The position numbers and the translations under genes are program-made. Shown here piece after piece: positions 13,760-20,894 of a stretch of 34,449 nucleotides of DNA (position 1 is its first letter; each line of letters starts with the position of its first letter). The DNA lies in NCBI GenBank assembly GCA_026645945.1, contig JAPKMO010000041.1, positions 1 through 34,449 of the forward strand, given 5' to 3'. This stretch comes from Anaerolineae bacterium. GTDB taxonomy: Bacteria; Chloroflexota; Anaerolineae; Aggregatilineales; Phototrophicaceae. The notes under the pieces are model-generated. The model was not told the DNA's origin, ran no database searches, and saw only the letters and a program-made list of their open reading frames with translations.

Positions 13760-15871
13760 ATGAGGAACCACTTTTTACGAATGGCGGCCATCATCTTTAT
13801 TTTGGCCGTCACCCTCACCGGGCTACAGGCACAGGTTCAGCCGGTTTTTCGCATCGGCGTGCTGGACGACCCATCTGGGCCGATCAGCAAGGGCGCATGG
13901 CTGGCCGTCGAAGCGATCAACCAAGCCGGCGGCATCCAGGGCGCGGACGGCACGTTTTTCCGTCTGGAACTGGTCATCCAGCCCGCCGCCAACCTGGAAA
14001 CCTCGGTCGCCAATCTTAATCAGGCGGCTATCATCGCGGCGCTGGGGCCGGAGGGCAACGAAGCGATTCTGAACAACCTCGCCCTGCTGCAAAGGCTTAA
14101 CGTCCCCCTGCTGACGCCGGCGATGGTGGACACGCTGCTGACCTCAGATACCTCTGGCCGCCTGCTCAGAATCCGGGCCGCCGAAGTGCTGCGCGGGCGG
14201 GCGCTGGCCGACTACCTCATCACCGATTTACAGGTGCGGCGCGTCGCTACCGTCCAGCTTGGTTTTGATATAGACGTAACCGCCGGCGTGATCGGTTTTT
14301 CCGAAGCCGCTCGCGCCCTGGGCGTTACGGCGCAGCCCGCGCTCCAAGTTCAGGACCCCGCCAGCGGCGCTGCCGTTGTTTCGCAGCTGATCGGCGCGAA
14401 CCCGGAGATCATCGTCATTTACGGCCATCCCGCCCAGGCCGGAGCTTTTTATGAAAGCCTGCGCCAGGCCGGCTGGTCTGGCCTGTCTGCCTATAACGAC
14501 GCGGACGCGCCGGCTTTCCGCGAGGCGGTTTCGATGGAAAATATCGGCGGCATCGTCGCCTCCACCACCTGGCCGCTCACCGCGACTGACCCCGCCAGCG
14601 CCGATTTCCGCGACCGCTACCTTTTTACCTTCGCCGAAGTGCCTGATCCGGTTTCGGCAGCCAGTTACGACGCCGTGTACCTGCTGGCCGAGGCCATTCG
14701 ACGCCCCGGCGAACTGCTGACCAACCTGCTGCAGCTGGATAATGTCCAGGGCGTGCAGGGCAGTTTGCGCCCGGCGCAGTTTGCACGCGGCGAAACCAGC
14801 AATAACGTCGCTGTCGTCCAGTTGAACGAGTTCGGCGCTCCCAAACTGCTCGCGCGCTACGAGGGCAGCCAGCAGATTCCGCTTGACCAGGCCGCCGCGC
14901 GGCCTACCCCTACCCCCGCCGCGACTCCCACCCCGCAGGGCGTCGTCGCCACCATTACGCGGGCGGTTCAGAACGTCCGCAGCGGGCCAGGACTGAATTA
15001 CGATGTGATCGGCCAGCTCAGCCAGGGCGAGCAGGTGCAGGTGATCGGCGCGAACCTGGACTTTTCGTGGCTGGTCATCCAGTTTCGCGGCCAACAGGGC
15101 TGGATTTCGCGCGCCATCCTGGATACGTTCGGCAGCCTAAACAGCCTGCCCATCGTCAACCCGCCGCCGACACCCACGCCGCCGCCCAGCCCGACCGTCC
15201 CACCGCTGCCGGATATTGTCCTCGACTCGGCTTTTGTTACACCGTCCCCCATCATCCCGAACGTTCCGTTCACGGTCAGCGTGACCGTTCGTAATGCGGG
15301 CGGCGCAAACGCCGGCCAGTTCGCCATCGCGGCTAACTTCCCGCCGAACAACGTTTTTGCCTCCGCCATCGTGCCGGGTCTGCCTGCCGGGCAGATCGCC
15401 ACCGTCAACCTAACCGGGACGCTTGCTAACACAGGCTTCTACACCGTCACCATCGTGGCCGATCTGAACAACGAAGTGCAGGAACTGGACGAAAACAACA
15501 ACCTGCTGAATTTTAACTACAGCATCAACAAGCCGGTTCTGCGCCAGGCATCCCAGACCTTGAACCCTGGCGATACACTCGACCTGGAAGGTAACGCCGT
15601 TCAGGGTGATGCCAACTGGGACGCCGGGGCCGGCCTGCTGAACGCCATCTTCGGGGCAAAGGTGGGCATCATCCCCAACGCCAACCTGAACACCATGCAC
15701 TATGATCTGATTGACCCGAACATCGTCAACCAGGCCTCAATACCGGCGGGCAATCTCGTGCCGGGGGTAGTTATCGGCATCCTGACCGCCGACGGCAACC
15801 GGGGCGCTATGCGTGTAGACAACCTGGCGAATAACCAGCTTTCGCTGACGTTTGTGGTCTACCAGAACTGA
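13760..15871 (+). CDS. Type I substrate-binding protein fused to SH3b and CARDB domains
   Basis: A 703-residue exported protein. After a signal peptide (1-25), residues about 28-375 form a type I periplasmic-binding (LivJ/Leu-Ile-Val-like) domain: FRIGVLDDPSGPISKGAWLA, AALGPEGNEAI, VSAASYDAVYLLAEAI. A short Thr/Pro linker leads to a bacterial SH3 domain (about 394-455; VQNVRSGPGLNYDVIGQLSQ, GWISRAIL). A Pro-rich linker and a CARDB adhesion-like domain (about 483-588; SVTVRNAGGANAGQFAI, VQELDENNNLLNF) follow. The last 110 residues are unassigned. The binding fold normally serves branched-chain amino acid or amide importers, but no permease or ATPase is nearby, and SH3b/CARDB suggest anchoring to the wall or surface. 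It may be a receptor or scaffold rather than a transporter component. Confidence 0.87.
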   Translation: MRNHFLRMAAIIFILAVTLTGLQAQVQPVFRIGVLDDPSGPISKGAWLAVEAINQAGGIQGADGTFFRLELVIQPAANLETSVANLNQAAIIAALGPEGNEAILNNLALLQRLNVPLLTPAMVDTLLTSDTSGRLLRIRAAEVLRGRALADYLITDLQVRRVATVQLGFDIDVTAGVIGFSEAARALGVTAQPALQVQDPASGAAVVSQLIGANPEIIVIYGHPAQAGAFYESLRQAGWSGLSAYNDADAPAFREAVSMENIGGIVASTTWPLTATDPASADFRDRYLFTFAEVPDPVSAASYDAVYLLAEAIRRPGELLTNLLQLDNVQGVQGSLRPAQFARGETSNNVAVVQLNEFGAPKLLARYEGSQQIPLDQAAARPTPTPAATPTPQGVVATITRAVQNVRSGPGLNYDVIGQLSQGEQVQVIGANLDFSWLVIQFRGQQGWISRAILDTFGSLNSLPIVNPPPTPTPPPSPTVPPLPDIVLDSAFVTPSPIIPNVPFTVSVTVRNAGGANAGQFAIAANFPPNNVFASAIVPGLPAGQIATVNLTGTLANTGFYTVTIVADLNNEVQELDENNNLLNFNYSINKPVLRQASQTLNPGDTLDLEGNAVQGDANWDAGAGLLNAIFGAKVGIIPNANLNTMHYDLIDPNIVNQASIPAGNLVPGVVIGILTADGNRGAMRVDNLANNQLSLTFVVYQN

Positions 15872-15887
15872 CCGCGCCGCAGCCAGC

Positions 15888-15914
15888 AGGGACGGGGCCG
15901 CCGGCCTCGTCCCT
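15888..15914. terminator. Hairpin between convergent genes
   Basis: AGGGACGGGGCC pairs with GGCCTCGTCCCT (12 bp with one G-T pair) around a 3-nt loop, between the convergent stops of the SH3/CARDB gene and the M23 gene; it overlaps the M23 stop by 2 bp. There is no T-run on either side, so termination would have to be factor-assisted, or the hairpin may only stabilise the mRNA ends. Confidence 0.4.
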
Positions 15915-17046
15915 ACTTCAGCCTCACGTCCAGCCAGGTGGTGCGGTTGGGGTAAATATAAACGATCTGCTGGAAACGCAGCCGCCCGTTTTCGCTCACC
16001 GTTACCTCATAATAATTGGCTGGCAGGTCGCCCAGGACGAAGTTTTCGCCAAAGGTTGAGTCCGGGTTGACCGTGTTATCGGCATACGAAAACGCATAAC
16101 GGCTGATGTCGGCGGATTTGACCTGAAGCGTCACGTCGTACAGGCGCGCGCCGCCGGCATCCGTGACCACCCCGGCCAGCGTGCCATACCCCGGATACGG
16201 ATAAATCCACAGTTCGGGGTTGCGCGTCGAGCGATAATCGTTGGCATCGCCCACGCGCACTTCAAAATGCAGGTGCGGCCCAAAAGCCACGCCGCTGTCG
16301 CCCACGCTGCCAATCTGGTCGCCCTGTTTGACCATCTGCCCGGTTTGCACGTCCACCCGCTGCATGTGGCCGTAGAGCGTAAAAACCGGCTGGCCTTCCG
16401 GCGACTGGAAAGCGTGCTGGATGACCACCAGATTGCCATAATACGTGTTCGACGGCCCGAAGCGTGCCACATTATCATCGCCGGCATAAACCACCGCGCC
16501 GTCGGCAGCCGCGAGAATCGGCGTGCCGCGCGGGTTTTCCATATCCACGCCCAGATGCACCTGCAGCCGCCCACCGGAGGTATTGCCGTAGGGATAGGTG
16601 CGGGCAACCCAGTTCGCACCGCCATCGGCGATAGGCCGCCGCAGGCGATAATGATCGGCGATCTGCGAAGCCGGGTCAGGCGGCGGGGCCGTCCAGGTCG
16701 GCACGGGCGTATTGTTCGGGTCGTCCGCCGGGTTGGTCGGCGTGGCCGACGCAATCGGTGTGAACGTCAGCGTCGGCGCGGGCGTCAGCGTGATTGTCGG
16801 CGTGAGTGTAACCGTCGGCGTTAACGTCAAGGTCGGCGTCGGACTGGGCGTAAACGTAGCCGTCGGCGGCAGCGTGGGCGTCAGGCTGGGAAGTGGGTTG
16901 GCCGTCGGCACAACCGTCACCACCGGGTTATCGGCGACGATCTGGTTGGATGGCGGCATGGTCGCCGCAAACGGGGTCGCCTGCGGTTTCGGCGCGCAGG
17001 CAGCCATAAACAGCACGAGCAGCAGCTTTCCTGATCGTTTCATCAT
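15913..17046 (-). CDS. M23-family (LytM/lysostaphin-like) lipoprotein peptidase
   Basis: Zinc endopeptidase expected to cut peptidoglycan cross-bridges or to activate amidases. It has a lipoprotein signal (MMKRSGKLLLVLFMAAC, Cys17), so it should be anchored to a membrane face outside the cytoplasm. A Thr/Pro linker spans about 42-125. The catalytic domain (about 150-275) has HLGVD (His164, Asp168), YGHM (His227) and HLHFE (His258, His260), so the metal site is intact. A C-terminal region of about 90 residues (GTLAGVVTDAGGARLYDVTLQV) looks like a carboxypeptidase-regulatory or CNA-type beta domain. The start lies only 3 bp after the stop of the upstream SH3 gene, so the two are co-transcribed and act in the same compartment. 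Confidence 0.92.
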   Translation of the reverse strand: MMKRSGKLLLVLFMAACAPKPQATPFAATMPPSNQIVADNPVVTVVPTANPLPSLTPTLPPTATFTPSPTPTLTLTPTVTLTPTITLTPAPTLTFTPIASATPTNPADDPNNTPVPTWTAPPPDPASQIADHYRLRRPIADGGANWVARTYPYGNTSGGRLQVHLGVDMENPRGTPILAAADGAVVYAGDDNVARFGPSNTYYGNLVVIQHAFQSPEGQPVFTLYGHMQRVDVQTGQMVKQGDQIGSVGDSGVAFGPHLHFEVRVGDANDYRSTRNPELWIYPYPGYGTLAGVVTDAGGARLYDVTLQVKSADISRYAFSYADNTVNPDSTFGENFVLGDLPANYYEVTVSENGRLRFQQIVYIYPNRTTWLDVRLK

Positions 17047-17049
17047 GAA

Positions 17050-18783
17050 TTACAGGTCATCATCCTCGAAAAACACCGGGGGCGTGGTCGGGCGCGGCGG
17101 CGCGGCAGATGCGGCGGATTTTGCCAGCCCCGCCAGTGTTTCCTCGTCAATTTCGCGCCCGTTAAACTGTCGGTACAGCGCCGGGTTTTCAATCGGGTCA
17201 ACGGCGTAGCGCCAGCGCCGGCTGCCAACCTCGCGCAGCACCGAGCGGCATTCCGTACAGCGCACGATTCGCCGTCCGCGCGGGATGCCTAAAAACCGTT
17301 CCGGGCGCGTTTCGACGGTTAAATCGCCGCGCCCGCACACCGGACATCGGCTGACCACAAAACCGCCCGCGTAACGCTCCAGATCGCGCACGCCCAGCCA
17401 GTACAAGCCGGCATACGCAAGCACTAGCAGCAGCCCCGCGCCGCCAACCACCGCCTCCAGCGGCAGGCCGCCGCCTTCACCCGGCGGCGTGACCGTCTGC
17501 GGCGGCGCGCCCTCTGTCGGCAGAACTACCGGGGCAGCAGCGGTCGGCGTGGGTGTATCGCTTGGGCGCGGCGTGTGACTCGGCGTAGCGGTCGCCGTTG
17601 GTACGGGTGTGTCCGTCAAAGTCGCCGTCGGCGTAGTGGTCGCTGTCGGCGTGAATGTGTCGCTTGGGCGCGGCGTGTCTGTCAAAGTCGCCGTCGGCGT
17701 ATCGGTGGCCGTTGGAACAGGCGTGTCGCTTGGGCGCGGCGTGTCTGTCAAAGTCGCCGTCGGCGTATCACTCGGCGCGGGCGTGTCGGTGAGCGTCGCG
17801 CCGGGCAGAATCACCGGCTCTATCTGTGTTTCAAACGGGCGAGATGTCGGCGTATCGGTGGCCGTCGGAACAGGTGTATCTGTCAGCGTCGGCGTGTCGG
17901 TCGCCGTTGGAACAGGCGTGTCGCTTGGGCGCGGCGTGTCGGTCAAAGTCGCCGTCGGCGTGTCGGTCGCCGTTGGAGCAGGCGTGTCGCTTGGGCGCGG
18001 CGTGTCGGTCAAAGTCGCCGTCGGCGTATCGGTGGCCGTCGGAACAGGTGTATCGCTTGGGCGCGGCGTATCCGTCGGCGTCGGTGTGTCGGTGGCGGTT
18101 GAAGTGGCCGTTGGCGTAAAGCTGGCCGTAAAGGTGGCCGTCGGGGTCAGGTCATCCGGCGATATTACCGGCAGTTCATCCACATTTTCTGCCCAGCGCA
18201 CAGCATCGCGCACGACCCAGCCGAAACCGTCCGCAAAACGAATCAGAATCCAGGTGGCATCGGCGCTGCGCGCCACCGGCTCGACCTGATCGCCGGGGAA
18301 AAGATCGCCCAACCGCAGGTATAGGCGTCCCGGCCCCGCCCGGACATAAACGCTGCGCGCATCCGTCCAGACCCAGTTGCCAGTCGGCGTGGCGGTCAGA
18401 AAAAACGGCGTGGGAGTATCGGTTCCCGGTATCGGGGAAGGCGTCAGGTCGCGCTCGCCGATGACCGGCAGCGCGTCAATGTCCTCAACCCAGAAGGCCA
18501 GATCGCGCTGCACCCAGCCAAAACCCCGGTAGTAGCGGATCATCACCCAATCGCCGGCTTCATTACGGCTGACCGGAAATACGTATCTGCCTGCCGTCAA
18601 CTGCCCGATGCGCGGGTAATCCCGGCCAGGGCCGCCGCGCACGATGACATCTTCGGCGATAATCTCGCTGGCCGGCGGCGTAGGCGTAGGCGTCAGCGTC
18701 GGGATGGTCTGGGCGCGAACCCCCAGAACCCCCGAACCTGCAACCAGACACCAGACAAGCAAAAGCAGGATACGTCGTTTCAA
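17050..18783 (-). CDS. Double SH3b protein with Thr/Pro repeat linker, membrane helix and zinc ribbon
   Basis: I place the start at TTG 18783, with GAGG 6 nt upstream and a clean signal sequence (KRRILLLLVWCLVAG, then GVRAQ). The frame is open to 18837. The 577-residue protein has SH3b domain 1 (about 40-98; VIVRGGPGRDYPRIGQL, FGWVQRDL), SH3b domain 2 (about 138-198; VYVRAGPGRLYLRLGDL, FGWVVRDAV), a Thr/Pro/Asp linker of about 230 residues, a membrane helix (about 439-464), then a cytoplasmic ribbon (CPVCGRGDL ... RCTECRSVL) and an acidic tail FFEDDDL. SH3b domains bind peptidoglycan stems, so it may sense or tether the wall and pass a signal through the ribbon; that is inference. It sits between a lipoprotein and an M23 peptidase in one transcript. 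Confidence 0.85.
   Translation of the reverse strand: MKRRILLLLVWCLVAGSGVLGVRAQTIPTLTPTPTPPASEIIAEDVIVRGGPGRDYPRIGQLTAGRYVFPVSRNEAGDWVMIRYYRGFGWVQRDLAFWVEDIDALPVIGERDLTPSPIPGTDTPTPFFLTATPTGNWVWTDARSVYVRAGPGRLYLRLGDLFPGDQVEPVARSADATWILIRFADGFGWVVRDAVRWAENVDELPVISPDDLTPTATFTASFTPTATSTATDTPTPTDTPRPSDTPVPTATDTPTATLTDTPRPSDTPAPTATDTPTATLTDTPRPSDTPVPTATDTPTLTDTPVPTATDTPTSRPFETQIEPVILPGATLTDTPAPSDTPTATLTDTPRPSDTPVPTATDTPTATLTDTPRPSDTFTPTATTTPTATLTDTPVPTATATPSHTPRPSDTPTPTAAAPVVLPTEGAPPQTVTPPGEGGGLPLEAVVGGAGLLLVLAYAGLYWLGVRDLERYAGGFVVSRCPVCGRGDLTVETRPERFLGIPRGRRIVRCTECRSVLREVGSRRWRYAVDPIENPALYRQFNGREIDEETLAGLAKSAASAAPPRPTTPPVFFEDDDL
17558..18075 (-). repeat. 66-bp coding minisatellite in the Thr/Pro linker
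   Basis: On the plus strand the marker TCGCTTGGGCGCGGCGT recurs at 17660 and 17726, and again at about 17921, 17987 and 18053 (the last has an A near its end), spaced 66 bp within each group. A further copy starts at 17558. Each 66-bp unit encodes 22 residues on the minus strand (DTPRPSDTPVPTATDTPTAT plus LT). The units are nearly identical at the DNA level. A different segment of about 100 bp (17795-17860) separates the two groups. Confidence 0.85.
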
Positions 18784-18837
18784 CCGGCACCTCAATAATC
18801 GGCGCAAGATACTAACACGGCGGGCCGTTCCTGCCAA

Positions 18838-19539
18838 CTACCCTTCAGTAATAACAAAAGCCGCTTCCGGCTCGATGGCCGCGCCGTCGGCGAACAGCCG
18901 CACCGACCACTGTCCGGGTTGGAACGGCACATCCTCCGGCGTGATGAAATACCATAGGCAGAAGTTGGTGGCATCGCGCTGAACCGTCCAGCTATCCGAA
19001 AAAACCAGTTCCCCATTCCGCCGCCACTCGACGCTCATCACCGTACCCGCGCGGATGCTCGCGGCGCGCGTTGTGGCATAAATGCGCGCTGTACCGGACG
19101 TAAACTGCGTCTGCAAGCCATCCGCGCAGCCGTCCGATTGGCGCACACCGGCAGATACGCCGGTGTTCATAAAACCGGAGGATGACAGGCCGCCCTCCAT
19201 CATGGCATCCATATTTTCCGGCGCGATCTCACCTTCCACCTGTGGCGCGCTGCCTACCACGCGCGGCGCCGTCGGCGGGATGGCCGCGCGGGCGGTCGCC
19301 AGAAGCTGCTGGTTGATGCTGCCCAGTTCGGCGGCCTGCGTGCCGGCGGCGGCCACCGTCGCTTCCACAATCGCCCGGTTGGACAGCGCGGTAGCGGCAA
19401 TGGCGGTCGCCTCGGCAACATAAGCCGCGCCTTCCGCCAGCAGAGTCGCTTCCGTATCCGGTCCTTGAACGGCCTGGAGCGCCTGGCAGGCGCTTAAAAC
19501 CAGCAGCACTACGCCTGATAAAACCAACACAATCCGCAT
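18838..19539 (-). CDS. Lipoprotein of unknown function with Ala-rich helical region
   Basis: I choose ATG 19539 (233 residues). The frame opens at GTG 19563, but a TATAAT lies just upstream, leaving that GTG almost without a leader. The signal MRIVLVLSGVVLLVLSAC has a lipobox with Cys18. Residues about 25-95 are Ala/Glu-rich and probably helical or coiled coil (LLAEGAAYVAEATAIAATAL). The C-terminal half (about 125-233) looks like a beta domain (GTARIYATTRAASIRAGTVMSVEWRRNGELVF, GQWSVRLFADG), similar in style to surface beta-sandwiches of related organisms, but I cannot name it. It is the first gene of the run that continues into the SH3b and M23 genes. Confidence 0.83.
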   Translation of the reverse strand: MRIVLVLSGVVLLVLSACQALQAVQGPDTEATLLAEGAAYVAEATAIAATALSNRAIVEATVAAAGTQAAELGSINQQLLATARAAIPPTAPRVVGSAPQVEGEIAPENMDAMMEGGLSSSGFMNTGVSAGVRQSDGCADGLQTQFTSGTARIYATTRAASIRAGTVMSVEWRRNGELVFSDSWTVQRDATNFCLWYFITPEDVPFQPGQWSVRLFADGAAIEPEAAFVITEG

Positions 19540-19572
19540 CGCGCGCTCACTTTTAACCCTCACAAAATGTCT

Positions 19573-19578
19573 ATTATA
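19573..19578 (-). promoter_or_regulatory. -10 element for the envelope gene run
   Basis: A perfect minus-strand TATAAT (19578-19573) with no strong -35. Transcription should start near 19566, about 27 nt before ATG 19539, and probably covers the lipoprotein, SH3b and M23 genes. Confidence 0.4.
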
Positions 19579-19808
19579 CGCCCCAATGTAAAATGATGGT
19601 ATCCCCCTGTTACACAGCCGAATTAACCTACAGCATTCGACAGACAGCAGCGCGTCAGGTTTTTGACTTATTCCGGTTTAACCATCATCCCTGATGCTGG
19701 CAAACGGCAAACTTGAGCGCAAACGTAGAAACCGGCATGGAGTTTGCCCCACAATGGAGGATGTTCGCGTTTCATCGTTCACTTTTATTCAGAAGGATGG
19801 TGTAACCC

Positions 19809-20810
19809 ATGTTCAAAACCAAATGGCCCCTTTTCGTGCTCCTGCTGGCGCTGCTGGCAGCCGTTCCGGTTTCCGCCCAGGCCGAAACCCTGGTCGTTTA
19901 TTCCGGTCGCAGCGAAGGGTTGATCGGCCCGATTCTGCAACAGTTCACCGAAGCAACCGGCGTGGCGGTCGAAGTGCGCTACGGCGGCACTGCCGAGATG
20001 GCCGCGACCATCCTGGAAGAAGGCGTCAACAGCCCGGCGGATGTGTTCATCGCCCAAGACGCCGGCGCGCTGGGGGCGCTGGCCGCCGCCGACCGCCTCA
20101 GCCCACTTCCGGCGGACATCCTGGAGCGCGTTCCGGCACGTTTCGCGGCAGAGGATGGCCGGTGGGTCGGACTCTCAGGCCGGGCGCGGGTGCTGGTTTA
20201 TAATACCAATCTGGTTTCGGAAGCCGAACTGCCGGCCTCGATCCTCGACCTGACGCAGCCGCAGTGGCAGGGGCGCGTGGGCTGGGCGCCGACCAATGCC
20301 TCATTCCAGGCCAACGTCACGGCTATGCGCCTGCTGCTGGGCGAAGATACCACCCGCCGGTGGTTAGAAGACATGATCGCCAACGGCGTGGTGACATTCG
20401 AGGGCAACATGCCCGTCGTCCAGGCCGTCATCAACGGCGAAATCGCCGCTGGCCTCGTTAACCACTATTACCTGTTCGGCTTCCTGGAACAAACGCCGGA
20501 TGCCCCCGCCGCCCTGCACTTTTTCCCTGGCGGTGATGCCGGTTCGCTCATTAACGTGGCCGGCGCGGGCGTCGTCAGCAGCAGCGACCAGCCCGGCCTG
20601 GCGCAGCGGTTGATTTTGTACCTGCTGAGCGGGCAGGCGCAGGCGTATTTTGCCGGCGAAACCTACGAATACCCGCTCATCCCCGGCGTGGCGATACATC
20701 CTGATCTCAGACCGCTCGACCAGATCGAAGCGCCGGAAATTGACCTGAGCCGGCTCGAAGACCTGCAAACCACGCTCGACCTGCTGCGCGAAACCGGCGC
20801 GCTGCCGTAA
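19809..20810 (+). CDS. Iron(III)-type ABC substrate-binding protein
   Basis: Exported binding protein of the FbpA/FutA group (333 residues). The signal peptide ends near VSAQA (about residue 25). The mature start ETLVVYSGRSEGLIGPILQQF, then GGTAEMAATILEEG and DVFIAQDAGALGAL, is typical of the family. The paired tyrosines that coordinate ferric iron are present as NHYYLFG (Tyr220-Tyr221). AAGGATG lies upstream of the ATG. No permease or ATPase gene of this system is adjacent. The upstream gap (19564-19808) contains short inverted repeats (GGCAAAC at 19706 and GTTTGCC at 19742) but no gene or convincing iron box that I can see. Confidence 0.9.
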   Translation: MFKTKWPLFVLLLALLAAVPVSAQAETLVVYSGRSEGLIGPILQQFTEATGVAVEVRYGGTAEMAATILEEGVNSPADVFIAQDAGALGALAAADRLSPLPADILERVPARFAAEDGRWVGLSGRARVLVYNTNLVSEAELPASILDLTQPQWQGRVGWAPTNASFQANVTAMRLLLGEDTTRRWLEDMIANGVVTFEGNMPVVQAVINGEIAAGLVNHYYLFGFLEQTPDAPAALHFFPGGDAGSLINVAGAGVVSSSDQPGLAQRLILYLLSGQAQAYFAGETYEYPLIPGVAIHPDLRPLDQIEAPEIDLSRLEDLQTTLDLLRETGALP

Positions 20811-20894
20811 GCTGCATTTCAGCCTTTAGACACCAGCCGCGCGCTGCCGGGTTATAATCGGGAACGTGCGGCTTTTTACGTTGGCGGGCGGCCT

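Noticed and set aside
16712..17209. Plus-strand frame of Val-Gly repeats
   Set aside because: Antisense of the Thr/Pro linker of the M23 lipoprotein and the end of the SH3b gene; no independent start or homology signs.
17558..18075. CRISPR-like regular spacing
   Set aside because: The 66-bp units are contiguous in-frame coding repeats without unique spacers, so this is a minisatellite and not a CRISPR array.
17575..18289. Plus-strand frames rich in Val/Gly/Ser or Arg across the Thr/Pro repeats
   Set aside because: They are antisense images of the repetitive linker of the minus-strand SH3b gene. Repeats keep several frames open by chance.
19699..19748. Inverted repeat GGCAAAC / GTTTGCC upstream of the iron-type binding protein
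   Set aside because: Arms are only 7 bp, about 30 bp apart, and do not match a Fur or other known operator; left as a note within the gene entry.
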